This document shows, piece after piece, positions 35,458 through 47,197 of a stretch of 64,000 nt of DNA. Under the pieces are notes generated by a model, which saw nothing but the letters and a program-made list of their open reading frames with translations, was not told the DNA's origin and did no database searches. A program made the translations under genes and the position numbers. Source of the DNA: Megascapheus bottae (Eukaryota > Chordata > Mammalia > Rodentia > Geomyidae). The stretch lies in NCBI GenBank assembly GCA_024803745.1, contig JANJXV010000010.1, positions 30,773,525 through 30,837,524 on the forward strand, in the 5' to 3' direction. Positions within the stretch are counted from its first letter, which is position 1. The number at the start of each line of letters is the position of its first letter.

Positions 35458-35557
35458 TGAGTGGTGCTGTGGCTCAAATGATAGAGCACTAGCCTTGAGC
35501 AAAAGAGCTTAGGGACAACGCCCAGGTCCTGAGTTCAAGCCCCATGACTAACAAGAA
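35328..35557 (+). mobile_element. 7SL-Geo SINE with its middle replaced by a (GA)n run
   Basis: The head (35328-35375) and Geo ('gtggtgctgtggctcaaatg' onward) are intact, but the rest of the head and the linker are replaced by GAAA units and then a pure (GA)n. Confidence 0.88.
35396..35452. repeat. (GA)n microsatellite
   Basis: Pure GA dinucleotides inside the SINE. The complementary strand produces a leucine/serine-repeat open frame that is not a gene. Confidence 0.97.
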
Positions 35558-35641
35558 AGACAGGAAGAGGAAGAGGAAAAGGAGAGGAGAGGAGAGAAAA
35601 TGTAGGAGGGGTAAAATTCATTTACAAGGAAGATTAACAAT

Positions 35642-35873
35642 TTTTGTTGTTTGTTTTGCCAGTACTAAGGCTTCAACTCAGGTCCTCACAGTCTCCCTAG
35701 GCTTTCTTGTTCATGAGCAAGAGCTCTAGTCATGAGACCTGAGCCATGCTTGCAGCCACAGTTTTTGCTGGTTAACTAGACATTCCTGCTCATACTTGCT
35801 TTAAATTACAGTCCTCTAGGTTTCACCCTCTTGAGTAACTAGGATTATAGGCATAGACCACCACACCCTGGCA
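35642..35873 (-). mobile_element. Old 7SL-Geo SINE
   Basis: Minus-strand copy with a recognisable tail, Geo and head; diverged. Confidence 0.8.
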
Positions 35874-35875
35874 AT

Positions 35876-36092
35876 AAAAATGTCTTTAGGGCTGGGAGTT
35901 TGGCCTAGTGGCAGAGTGCTTGCCTAGCATGCACGAAGACACGGGTTCAATTCCTCAGTACCTCATATACATAGAAAAAAGCTGGAAATGGTGCTGTGGC
36001 TCAAGTGGTAGAGCTCTAGCCTTGAGAAAATCTAAGGACAGTGCTCAGGCCCTGAGCTCAAGCCCAGGACCGGAAGAAAAAAAAATGTCTTT
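35876..36092 (+). mobile_element. IDL-Geo SINE, well preserved
   Basis: The body is 35888-36080, with 'aaaaatgtcttt' on each side. The IDL head shows an A box 'ggcctagtggcagagtgc' and B box 'gggttcaattcc'. The Geo part has its own tRNA-like boxes at 35997-36008 ('tggctcaagtgg') and 36054-36065 ('gagctcaagccc'). Confidence 0.96.
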
Positions 36093-36749
36093 GAAGTAGT
36101 CTGACAGTAGACAGAGTTTCTCTTTCTAGGTAATTCTGCCACTCAGGTTCAGTTGTCTTTCAGTGTCATTTCTATAACCACCTGACAAAACTGCACTCAC
36201 TTCTATAGCTAACTAAAGCAGAAAAATTCCTAACCCAAAGAGTCATTCAGAAACTCAGATAAAGTATTTTGTTTTTACTTCAGGTCAGCCTTAGACCATG
36301 ATTCTATTTGGCTGGGATCACAAGTGTATCCTATAATGCCAAGTTTACTGAGATAGCTTCTTGCTTACTTTGTCTTCAGACTAACCCCAAACTGATGACT
36401 GACACTTGCCTTCTAACTCACTTGTAGACTACCCTTGAACTAGCTTACCTACTGCCTAAATCTTACAAATGCTAGAATTCTAACTATGTGCCACTATATC
36501 TGTTCTTGAACATAATTTTTCAACAATCTAATCAGATATAGTTTCATGCTTCATGAATCTAAAACTGCTCTGTGTGGTCACATACTTGAATTTGGGAAAG
36601 TAAAGGTTTCCTTTTACTCCTAAATCCTTACAGCAGAACTATCTTGATCATTGAGGTACCCTCTTCTTCCTCTTCAATTTCCACTCCTCCCTTTCAAACT
36701 CTCCTAATCCCTCCACAAATACTCAATCTCTAGATATCAATCCCTGCTT

Positions 36750-36915
36750 TGAAGCAGGGCCTGTGGGTACACACCTGTAACCCCAGCAATGAAGTTCAGT
36801 CCATAGAGGTCAGCCTTCAGTACATAGCAAGACAAAGAGTTCCTCACTAGCAAGAACAAAGTAGGCCTTGTACATGCTAAACAAGTGCCCTACCACTAAG
36901 ACACATTTCCTGCCA
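36750..36915. mobile_element. Degenerate B1/ID-like composite
   Basis: A B1-like 'gtgggtacacacctgtaacc' is followed by an inverted ID-like block ('ccttgtacatgctaaacaag'). Confidence 0.5.
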
Positions 36916-39107
36916 AAAATCTTCACCCCCTCCCTTATTGCTGAGATGTCATGCATTTGGTTGTTAAACCAGTAATAGCTATGAGCTACAAAGCACTAGA
37001 TAGCCTAGGAAAACAAAATTAAAACAAATATCCTCAAATTGCTTGGTTATATAACACAATATTGGTGACATAACTCTCCAAATACCATTCTGGACTGAAT
37101 TTTTTGTTTTCTCCTCAAATAGAAGAAAACTTTTGTAATATCCGTGTGAACTCCTTGCTTTTCTTCTGTTCATAAAATAAAAATTCCCTGAAAAAAATAA
37201 AGATGGTCAAAGATAAGAAGAATTAAAAACAACCTTAGAACTCAACTTTAGAACATGAATCTTTTTTGTACAGCATCAGAAGAGGATTTTTTTTAAGCTT
37301 TTACATCAACTTTATTCTCAGAGCAAACCTGTGAGTTAACAAACCCCATATTTGCTAATTGTTGTAGGAATCCTATTCCTTCTTACATGTACCAAAATCT
37401 CATATTCAGCAATGAGTTCTGGGTTACAAAAGAGAATTTACTGTTTGCACCTGTCTGTAAAGCTGTTACAAATTAAACACACCCACACACAAGTGCACTG
37501 AGATGTAAATCTAAGCTCCAAGAACCTCACCTGGTATATAGTGCTAAACAAATGTGATTAATTCCCACATAATTTCTATGCACTTGTTTGCACATTTTTG
37601 TCTGTTTTCTATACTTGATTTTTATATTGTTTACTCCTAGTATAATTCTTATTATTCTTATTTTACAGTCATTATTTCAAAGCCTTATGACTATATATGC
37701 TGTTTCACCTTTCCATGTAGAACATATTTCCAGGCAATTGAGCAATTAAATATTTGTCTCCATTTCTGCTAAGCCCTTGCTCCTTTTCTGAGAGATGGCT
37801 GGTTCATGCTTTCTGCAGCGTTGGGACATTAGGACTGTTGTAGGTTTTGTTTTTGTTCTTGTTTTCTTGTAAGAGTTAATCAGGTTCATTGTAAACTTTG
37901 GGGAATCATAGTGGGGTTTTATCAAATGAAGAGCAAATATACACACAATTTTACAAGTATACCCTGAACATTTTCTCATTTCTATTATGTAAGATGTATA
38001 TCTTCTATAATACATCACACTATAAATATATTGAATATTTTTGACATTTTTCCTAACATTTAAAACAAGAACTCTAATATAGCCCAGAGATACCCCTGGA
38101 TTCTATCAAGCACTTCAAGAAATTTATGAGTCAATTCTTAAAAGTTCACTACATTTATGGGTATATACAGATATATAGAGATATAGATAGATTCACTACA
38201 GTGTGGGTATAGATAGGTCCATAAACCCAAATAAATAATCATTGGAAATGTTCGATTCTGTTCTGATTTTACTTAAGCAATTCTCTAAAATCAGACTTTT
38301 AAATCAATAGGCTCCTTCCTGAAGGTGAAGGAGATATAAAACTGCTCCCAATGAGGCTAGGTGCCAATAATTAATTAGCAAGTTAATCATTCAATCAAAT
38401 GTTTCCAAGGGTGGAGAACTGGGGGAAAGGGAAAAGGAGAATTTTCCCACCATCTCAGTTTCAATGATTTCAAACCTATTTTTAAGATTTGAGTTGCTAA
38501 TGGAAAGTCTGTCACAATTGCAATGAACTGTTTTGGCCCCCAGTCAGTAACAAGTTCTAATCCCTCAACACCTCACAATCTGCATAAGGGTACCTGGAGC
38601 TAGTTTACACTAATACCTGCAAATTCTCTCTCATCCTCCACCACAACACATTTCCTCACCTCTGTGCCTTAACTGACTGATTATGGCCCAAATTTCAGTT
38701 CCTAGCAACTTTACTGGTCGAAGATTAAAGATGCTATTCAAAAACATATAATCATTTGATGCTGCTAACACGCATAATGAATCAAGTTCTTCCATTAACT
38801 ATGTTCCAGAGAAACATTTTTATATTGTATAAACACAGCATGAGAATAAATGAGGCCTATACTTCTAGGCAGAGAAGGTCCATTACCAAAAAACAACCTC
38901 TATCCCAGTTCATGGCAGTTGTCTAGTTATCTAAGCAAATATAGTAAGTAACCCCTTTTCTTTTTTTTCTGTTTTTTTCCATTGCCAGTTTATTAATTTA
39001 CCTTTATTTTCACTATTTACATTTATTCCACAAACTAAGGGGACTATTAAATACCATACTAAAGTTGTTCAAAACCACTGAGAGTTTATCAGAATAAAAG
39101 CATAGAC
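36916..39107. other. 2.2-kb stretch without recognised repeats
   Basis: This is the longest repeat-free interval here. It contains a GATA/TA-rich patch (38158-38195). Open frames are short on both strands, and I find no convincing splice-site pair. Low repeat density can mark functional sequence, but nothing specific is seen. Confidence 0.4.
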
Positions 39108-39310
39108 AAGCTGGATGCTGGGTGGCGCAAGCCTGCAATTTTAGCTACTCAAGAAAGTGCATTCTAATGATTGAAGCCAGGCAAGAAAGTCTGTGAGATT
39201 CTTATCTCCAATTAACCATCATCACACAAAAAAGAGCGGTGGCTCAAGTAAGAGTGCTCATCTTGAGCACAAAAGCTCAGGGAAGGCACTCATGCACCAA
39301 GCACCAAAAC
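39108..39310 (+). mobile_element. 7SL-Geo SINE
   Basis: Head 'gctgggtggcgcaagcctgc', linker and a shortened Geo. Confidence 0.82.
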
Positions 39311-39441
39311 CACTCTTGTCACCAAAAAATAAAGCAGACAACAAACTATCCCACTTCGAGAATTTTACATTTAACTATACTGACACACATAAAATTACTG
39401 CTTCAACAGATTAGAAACTGGACTGTAGTACTTGCTTGGAG

Positions 39442-39518
39442 AGGCTGGGAATGTGGCTTGGTGGTAGAGTGCTTACCAAGCATACATGAAGCCCTGAGTT
39501 CAATTCCTCAGTGACATA
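39442..39518 (+). mobile_element. IDL monomer lacking Geo
   Basis: A and B boxes are clear ('gcttggtggtagagtgc', 'gagttcaattcc'). It stops at the possible LTR, which may have interrupted it. Confidence 0.85.
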
Positions 39519-39812
39519 TATGTAGTAACCTGTCAGGATTAGCTGTTTAATTTTGTCTTTGTTTTTGTAAAACTACTTAAACTGCATGACCAACTGCTTG
39601 TGGTTTTTTTCCTGCTGAACAGGACCACCTGTGTGTTGTGCTCTCCTTTAAAATCTCAGCCCCATGGAAGATCCGGGCTGCTCTCTATCAGTCCAAAGGT
39701 GGAGAGTAGCCACTGCACTGCTATTAAACTGACTCGTATCTCCATTTGCTGGGTGCTGGTGACTCTATTGCTGGGGGGGGGGTTCAGGACCCCAAAATGA
39801 CTGGGATATAAC
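39519..39812 (+). mobile_element. Possible solo LTR of an endogenous retrovirus
   Basis: The segment starts TG and ends CA. It contains 'gctctcctttaaaatctcag', then 'ggaagatccgggctgctctc', a polyadenylation-like ATTAAA at 39722-39727, and a G-rich run before 'caggaccccaaaatgac'. This order (U3-like, TATA-like, polyadenylation signal, G-rich tail) is LTR-like. No internal retroviral genes are next to it. The ends and the short duplication expected at an LTR insertion are not certain, so the call is tentative. Confidence 0.5.
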
Positions 39813-39839
39813 AATAAAAATAGAAAAGAATGGAAGTAG

Positions 39840-40035
39840 GGCCAGGAGCATGGCCTAGAAGTAGTGTGCTTGCTTAGCCTGTATGAAGCCCTGGGTTCGA
39901 TTCCTCAGTACCATATACCCAGAAAAAACTGGAAGTGGTGCTGCAGCTCAAATGGTAGAGTGCTAGCCTTGAGAAAGCCTAAGGACAGTGCTCAGGCCCT
40001 GAGTTCAAGCCCTGGGATTGGGGGGGGAAAAGGAA
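39840..40035 (+). mobile_element. IDL-Geo SINE
   Basis: Complete copy. The tail has become G9A4 and then GGAAA units to about 40052. Confidence 0.95.
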
Positions 40036-40059
40036 AGGAAGGAAAGAAAGGAACTGACT

Positions 40060-40699
40060 CTGACTACCTTCTCACATATGGGAAATAAACTAAGTAATCT
40101 TTTTTTTAACGTATCTCACTGAAAACACATAAGGGATGTGGCACTATCAGCAGGAAATGAAGAGCAAACTCTATACTGACCACAGAGCTTACAACTATGT
40201 TTCTGCACAGCAAACACTTAACAACTGCTCTCCAACAACTTCATGCTTTCAGTCAAAATTTTCCTTCACCCAAAAAATCCTTTCCTCCATGACAACCTTC
40301 AGTTTATAGTCTGCCTTTAAATCTATTTATATTTTGAGAAAATTTGACTCTTAAAAACCTGCTAGTAAAAAAGGAACAAGTTCGATGGAGGCCAACAATT
40401 TCATCAAAACTGCTTAAGAAAAATGTCATGTTTGAAATACCTTTCCAAAATAGCCACAAACTTGTTCTGAAGTTTCACGGTATGCTGCTTCAAGACATCA
40501 CCCTTCCAAATGGCTTCCTTGGAAAGGTCAGAAATCATGCAGGGCTCCTGTACATTTTCCCGAAGCAAATGGGTAATACAAGGAAATAGCTCAGATTTGA
40601 CTTCAGAGATACAAGAGGAATCCAGGCAGCTGCCAATTTGAGAACTTCACTTTGAGAAAGGCTTGTACTCTCTGAGCCTTGCAATGAATGAGGAAAAAC
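40060..40699. other. Unannotated sequence
   Basis: An open frame at 40344-40589 (plus) begins without a splice signal and has no known domain. Nothing else is seen. Confidence 0.35.
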
Positions 40700-40767
40700 A
40701 GTGTGAATGTGTGTGTGCATGTATGTGTGCATGTGTGTGTGCGTGCGTGTGTGTGTGCATGTGTGTT
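40700..40767. repeat. (TG)n microsatellite with CATG interruptions
   Basis: TG dinucleotides with GCATG and GCG units; the complement gives a histidine/threonine-repeat open frame. Confidence 0.95.
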
Positions 40768-40967
40768 TTCAAATCTATAAATCAAAGAAAGATGTGTAAT
40801 TATTTTAATTATTCTAACTATTCCAAAGTATGAGCAAGAGTGAAGTTTCATTACTGATTAAAAATTGAGAAGGAATATAAAATGTTATCAGACAAGTTTT
40901 GAAATTAAGAGTATAAACATGACATTTAGTAGAAGGCACTAAAGCTATAAGGTATCACTGACACAGG

Positions 40968-41045
40968 GCAGTTGCCATGGTCCCTAGTGGACCTCAGTGG
41001 GTGAGGTCCAGGGATGCTGAACAGGACAAGGATGGGACAGGACTA
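40968..41045 (+). mobile_element. MER20-like DNA transposon fragment
   Basis: 'gtgaggtccagggatgctga' followed by 'acaggacaaggatgggacag' resembles the MER20 (hAT) internal part. It is short. Confidence 0.45.
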
Positions 41046-41232
41046 CAGTAAGGCCTTCCTTTAGTTTACAACCCATTGGTAACTATGAGGAACCTGGGTT
41101 GCAGATGACATGGCTTCTCATTCACTGTGTGGCCCTACTGATCTATGATCAGGCCATTTAACTCTGAGTTCCATGCTCCTCAAAAGTAAAATGGAAATGA
41201 AATGACTAACCTCAAAGAGATCTTCTGAAGCT

Positions 41233-41430
41233 AAGCAATGGGTGGCTGACATCTATAATCCTAGCTACTACGGAAGCTAAGATCTAAGGATTGTGGTTCA
41301 AAGCCTGCCTGGAAAGGAAGTTTCTGAGACTCTTATTTCCAATTAATCAGCAAAAATCCAGAAGTAGAACTATGACTCAAGGGATAGAGCATCAATACCC
41401 AGTAATTGCACCTTACCCACCCCCCAAAAA
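41233..41430 (+). mobile_element. 7SL-Geo SINE, 3' truncated
   Basis: Head, linker and the start of Geo are present, then a C-run and A-run. Confidence 0.82.
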
Positions 41431-41439
41431 AGGACAAAA

Positions 41440-41440
<1 letters not shown>

Positions 41441-41480
<40 letters not shown>
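41441..41480. repeat. (CAGA)n microsatellite
   Basis: About ten CAGA units, followed by GAGAGACAGAGAG. Confidence 0.96.
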
Positions 41481-41490
41481 GTGAGAGACA

Positions 41491-42061
41491 GAGAGGTCTG
41501 ACAAGTCTAGAGACATGCAGAAGTCCAAGCCAATCTTGATTCTTCCACCCAATAATTGGGGGGAGGGGTCCCTTGGGTGCTCATGATATCATGATATGTT
41601 AATCTCATTTCCTCATCCCCCCAAACCCTCAAACCAAAGAATTGTAGCAATTCGATTAAAAGTGGTTCAAGACAGGTTAAAAGATAGTAAGTGCAGCCCT
41701 GATATGCACTCTACTTGAGGCCTCTTCAAACCCCAGTATGAAGCCTGTGTACTTTCAAATAAACACATCTACCTCAGATCACCCCTAACAAGAACAATTA
41801 GTTAAAAGCAGAGATTACTCATTAATTAAACTGGCATTTTAGCAAATGATCTTTCAAAACACATCTGCAAGGTAATTTTAAAAAATAAAAAGAGGTCATA
41901 TCAATAGACACTAATAGTGCTAACTTTAGAGGTATAGGCCACACGAGGTTTCCAGGTATGTCCCACAACATGATTCCTAGCCCAGAGGATTCAATGGCAA
42001 AACTCAGATACCTAACTTCAGGTTAAATGCTGGAACATCAAAGCCAAAAATCAAAAACAAA
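41491..42061. other. Unannotated sequence
   Basis: A small direct repeat 'atgatatc' / 'atgatatg' near 41584. Nothing else. Confidence 0.4.
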
Positions 42062-42291
42062 ATCTAGTACCAGTGGTCATGTTTATAATTCTACCTACTT
42101 GGAAATATGGGATATGAGGATTTGAAAAGGCTAAACCAAACAGAAATGTCCGTAAGACTTTTACCTCCAATTAACCACCAAAAACCCAAATATGAAGGTG
42201 TGACTCAAGTGGTAGAGCATGCTGACAAAAAAAAAGCTCACAGACAGAACCCAGACCCTGAGTTCAAGTCACAGTACTAGAGCAAAAAAAG
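42062..42291 (+). mobile_element. 7SL-Geo SINE
   Basis: Diverged head and linker 'ttacctccaattaaccacca', Geo, A-rich tail. Confidence 0.82.
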
Positions 42292-43079
42292 GTAGAACTT
42301 TAGGAAGATGGTGAAAACTAACAATACAAACAATATTTGCAGAAATAAACTCAAAGTTTGCAATCCCTCTGCCAGACTAGTTGATCTGGATGAAAATGGG
42401 ACAAAAATGTGTCACAAAGGGCACACAGTTCAGCCAATAGACCCACCCAGTCCTATAGTTATACTGACTGAAGATCCTCTGAAGATTACAACTTGATACT
42501 GACAGACACTAGGCCCAGTCCTCCCTGCAAGGGTTCCTAGCTCCTCATCCAGCAAAGTAAATGCCCCTTATGCTAACCATAGCCATTTATCAGATCTTCA
42601 ATTTTAATGGGGTGTTGAGGGCCCAGAATCAAAACTCTGTGGTACAAGCGGGAATGGAGGCACTTTATTAGTGATTAAATTGTACCTCCTTGCAGTAAAA
42701 TTTGGCTGAAACATCTCAATTTTAGGAACAAATGTTTAAATATGTTATGTATTTGAGACATTTCATACATGTAAGCAGGATAGAAACTATAATCAAGATA
42801 ATGTCTCCAATGATTGGTCATTTACACAATACATGCTCAAAATGTAGTTTCACCAGGCCCAACAGTAAGCCACAAGATGTATTTCTACCCCTGTCATGAA
42901 AGTTTGTCTCTTCTGCACAGAGACAAAGGCATGTGGGTAAATGGATGATGGATGTAAGAATACCTCTCTCAATAACATTATAAAAGCTATACAGTCTACG
43001 TAGGGAGCTGTTAAGTGAATCAAGGTCATGTCACAGAATGACACTGCTGCTATAAAAATGACACATATTTCTAATTGCT
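42292..43079. other. Unannotated sequence
   Basis: Nothing recognised. Confidence 0.4.
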
Positions 43080-43318
43080 TTTGTTTATTTTTGTAGATTC
43101 TAGGATTTGACTGCAGGATTTGTTGGGCTCACTCATGTTCAACAGGCACTCTACCACATGAAATGTAAATCTAGCCTGTTTTTTGTGGGGTTTTTTTGCT
43201 GGTTAATTTGAAGATAGAGACTCATGATTTTTGCTCAGGCTGACTTTGAATTGCAATCCTACAGATCTCAGTCTCCTGAGTAGCTAGGTTTACAAATGTG
43301 AGCCACTTGTGCCTGGCT
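43080..43318 (-). mobile_element. Old 7SL-Geo SINE
   Basis: Minus-strand copy; the head end 'agccacttgtgcctggct' is clear, Geo is eroded. Confidence 0.78.
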
Positions 43319-44485
43319 ATATTTCTAATTTTGAATAGGTTAATATGGAGTTATTTCCAAAAATAATTTTAAAAGATAAGAGATTGGGACAACATGCATA
43401 TTACACACACAGTATGCTTGCATCCACATCTACAGGGAAAAGCCAATGGCTAGCAAAGGGAAGGGAGAGCCAGAGAAAAGGCAGGTTTCCACTTTCTATG
43501 TTGTTTCAGGAACTTCTCAAAGCCATGGGAATATATCTTTAATTTAAAAATGAGTAACAATTTATCTTTAGGGAAGGAGGGAGGGTTCCCTGTCAGTTGT
43601 CCTTCCATGCTAAACCCAGCGTATGAAATGACAGAAAGATTCCATCAGGACTGAGGACCTAGCCACCTTTCCTCTCAGGAGATGACACATGCATTTTATG
43701 GTGTCCTTCAGGAACAGCTCTACAAAACATTGTGAAAAGTCCATCTTTGTATACTGTAATGTGTCTTGGCATAAATGTCCTGCTACCTTTGCCACCAAGC
43801 AGGTTTATACTGCTAAGCACTCGTCTTACATAAAGTAAATACCACAAAAAGCACTCTATTGACTTGTAGCTGTCCTTTATCCCCAGCCAAATGCCTCACA
43901 CACTGGCTGAACCTGTTTGCATCAGTAAACACCAATGTGCAGCTTAAACAGTTATATTACACACTTTGTCATCACCTCTCCATCAGTCCCACATATCACC
44001 CACAAAAATTATAAGGTACCCCGACTGGCCCTTTCCTCACAATCCAGGCCAGCCTAGCTGATAATGGAGAAGAGCTATCAAATATCCATAAAAGAAAAAA
44101 GACCACCCCCCCACTTAGCACCTGAGGCAAGCTACCATCCCTTATCTATTCACTATGAGATATGTCAACTGCATAACCTGCCTGACCCTGGAGATTCTCA
44201 TCTAGAAAATGGTGCCAGTTATCTCACCTACCTATGGCTCCCAGAACAGCTGTGAGGACCACACTAAGGCTTCTGGCATCCAGGCAACCCTCCATGCATG
44301 ACAACTAGCATTATTACCATTCTGGGCAACAGCCAGGAGCCTCATATGATATGCCTTAAGTCCTCCTGTCCACAGCCAGCTGATCAATACCAACTAATAT
44401 TGTTACCATACATGCAACTGCATTCCTCTTCTGTCCCCAGGTTCCACTCCAGCTCTACCTATTACTAAAAGTGAACCTCAGAAAG
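43319..44485. other. Unannotated sequence
   Basis: Nothing recognised. Minus-strand open frames at 43610-43847 overlap in two frames and have no domain. Confidence 0.4.
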
Positions 44486-45337
44486 ATAATAGGGGCTAAG
44501 GAAATAGAAGAAGCCATCCAAAATTTCCTATGGAATAAAAGACCCTATATAGCAACCCCTACGGAAAGCAGTATGGCAGTTCCTCAAAAGACTAAACATA
44601 GAGCTCCCCTATGACCCAGCAATTCCACTACTTGGCATTTACCCAATTGTCCAGAAACAAGGACATACAAAACCCTCTGACACAACAATGTTCATTGTAG
44701 CACTATTTACCATAGCAAAGATAGGGAACCAACCTAAATGCCCCTCCGTTGATGATTGGATCAACAAGATGTAGTATTTATACACAATGGAATTCTATGT
44801 TGCCATCAGAAAGAATGACATAGCCCCATTTGTAAGTAAGGAAAAAATCCTATCAAGTGAAGTAAGACCCAAAATAAGACCCAAAGGAACATAGGCTCAA
44901 TGGTTTCCCTCATTTGTAATAATTAGTACAAACCATGGACTCTCCTAACAGAAGATTATAATAGCACAAAACCTAGATATATAAGGCCATAAAGGATGAG
45001 GCTAAATGAAAGGATCTCCAGGATATGGAAATAAGAGCTTTATCCTGTGTGATTGTTTTTCTTAATATACTGTGTTATTTCTCTTCTCTTTTGTTGCCCT
45101 TTGGTTAATCTCATATTGTTTACAGTATCTGACTTTGTTACCTGGCATACTGTATATATGTTTATTTATTTGAAATAGGAAAGGAGAGTGGGAAAAACAA
45201 GATGATTGAGGGGTGGGGGGGGAAATGGGGACAAAAATATGAGAAGGGGTATCAACGTGTGAGAAGTAATGCACCTAATACCTGGCAAATGTAACTGTAA
45301 CCCCTCTATACATTACAATAAAAAAAATAATAGGGGC
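44486..45337 (+). mobile_element. L1 copy with a large internal deletion
   Basis: The body is 44497-45326, flanked by 'ataataggggc' at 44486-44496 and 45327-45337. The first 55 bases encode E-I-E-E-A-I-Q-N-F-L-W-N-K-R-P, a segment of ORF2 that normally lies well upstream. The copy then jumps at about 44555 to the region near the ORF2 end (frame changed) and runs through the 3' untranslated region to an A-tail. The single duplication shows that this is one insertion with an internal loss of roughly a kilobase (size inferred). Confidence 0.93.
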
Positions 45338-45914
45338 CAGGAATGAAGCTCAGTGGTAATTCTCTGGCACTCTCAGGCAGACCTCAGTGTTCTGAGGGAG
45401 GTGGGTAGGGCAAGCCCATCCTAACTCGGCTCCACCCTCTTCCCCCCACTGAAAAGTGAGAAAAGAATTCCCTAATGTCTTTACACTGTGATCCACAATG
45501 CAAACCTCACCAAGGCTCACTTGAACCATCGTTAAATAGAGGAATTCTGGCTCTCTCACACCTCTTCCCTCCAAATTAGGGGAATATCTGTCAGATGCTC
45601 CCAATACCGCTGCTGAACTTTTCATACTTAAAAGAACAAGGTGTCAGAGATGGGACTGCTCTGAACAGGGCATGAGCCCTCACTTCTGCACTGCTACTAT
45701 CCCTCAAAATGACATCAAGAGTGACTGTTGACTAACAAGAATCATGGAGACCCATCTTGACAAGCATTACAATCCATGTGGCCCATAACAGCAGTGTTAA
45801 GTTTAAAGGTTAGACCACAGCTTCCCAATTCTATCATGCTGAAATGTCCTACAGAGCTGAATGGCACCAGTGAGATGCCACAGCAAGTGAGTATTCAATT
45901 CCAGATTCAGATCC
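45338..45914. other. Unannotated sequence with an ID-like remnant at its start
   Basis: 'ggccaggaatgaagctcagt' at 45333 resembles an ID A-box region. Nothing further. Confidence 0.35.
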
Positions 45915-46032
45915 TGAGCTGGGTGTAGTGGCAGCTGCCTATAAGCCTAGAACTTAGAGGCTGAGGCAAGAGGATCGGGAGTTCTAGACCAGGCTGAGCT
46001 GAAATAAACAAATAAATGAATTAATTAATGAA
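45915..46032 (+). mobile_element. B1 SINE monomer
   Basis: 'gctgggtgtagtggcagctg', 'aggctgaggcaagaggatcg' and 'tctagaccaggctgagctg' are standard B1 blocks, followed by an (AAAT)n tail. It has no Geo part. Confidence 0.85.
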
Positions 46033-46498
46033 TGAATACATTCCAGATTCTTCCATTGACGAGTGCAAAGCAGATGATTCATCCGCCTACCACCTAACAG
46101 TGATTTCGACAGGACTTTTGGTTATAGGTGTCACTATAATTTCATCTGTTTACTCATCAGAATATGAGTTACATGAAATTTCTAAATCTTCCTTATCCAT
46201 ACAGGCTGAGAGCTACTGTTTAAAATCCTCAGAGTTAAAACTATGCTGATCATCCTCAGGGAAGTGGTCTCCAGGAGAAAACACTCAACTTGAACTGGAC
46301 AGAATGATGAGTTACAAACCTACAACTTGCATGGGAAGAATAAAAAACCTAGATCTCAGTGATTTCTCAGTGCTCTGTGTTTGTTCAGTCAGGCTGCATG
46401 AGTATGGTCAAATGTCTGAAATAGTGAGTTAATAATAGAATCCCTTTTATCCTTTGGAGGAAGACTTCATAGCCAATCATTTCTTTGCTCTTAGAAAA
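46033..46498. other. Unannotated sequence
   Basis: Nothing recognised. The open frame 46028-46249 starts in the SINE tail. Confidence 0.4.
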
Positions 46499-46757
46499 AT
46501 CATTACATGATTGGGTGTGGTGGCTCACACCTGTAACCCTAGCAACTCAGTAGACTGAGATCTGAGGATCATGCTTCACAGCCAGCCTGGGCACTAAAGA
46601 CCATGAAACTCTTATCTCCAATTAACCACCAGAAAACTGGAAGTGTCACTGTGGCTCAAGGGGTAGGGTAGCAGTCTTGAGCTCAGGGACAGCAACTAGG
46701 CCCAGAGTTCAAGCCCCACGACTGACAAAAAAAAAGAAAAATAAAGATCATTACATG
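46499..46757 (+). mobile_element. 7SL-Geo SINE with target-site duplication
   Basis: The body is 46510-46746; 'atcattacatg' is repeated exactly at 46499-46509 and 46747-46757. A short deletion lies in Geo after 'cagtcttgagctcaggg'. Confidence 0.95.
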
Positions 46758-46764
46758 TAGCAAA

Positions 46765-47115
46765 ATGCACATAACAAAAGAAGCATTTTTAAGCATGTAG
46801 TTCAGTAGCAATCACATTCTGTACTACCATTATAAGAACAACATCAACAGAACATCATCATCCCAAACAGAAATGTGGTACCATTTCACAACTCCTTACT
46901 ACTCTGGCCACTGAAAACCACCATTCTACTTGTCATTTCTATGAACAAGTAACCTAGGTCATTCATTTAAGTAGACTCATAATAGTCCTTGTCCTTTATG
47001 ACTGTTTGACTGTACTCTATAGTGTCTTGGAGATCATTCATGAAAGGATACATGGGAAGAACAATGGAGGAGGTGACACTGACCAAGATGCATTGTACTC
47101 ATAAACTGATATGTT
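46765..47115 (-). mobile_element. Ancient L1 3' region
   Basis: 'catcatcccaaacagaaa', 'ccactgaaaaccaccattct' and 'ttaagtagactcataatagt' follow the order of an old mammalian L1 3' end read in reverse. Strongly diverged. Confidence 0.5.
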
Positions 47116-47197
47116 TAAATGATACTTCTTTGTACAACTACTTAAAGATCATTTAAAAAACAAATACAATTTTAAAATCAATACAAATTTGACATGA

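Noticed and set aside
45350..45625. 91-codon minus-strand open frame
   Set aside because: Begins and ends without splice or promoter signals; no domain or similarity recognised.
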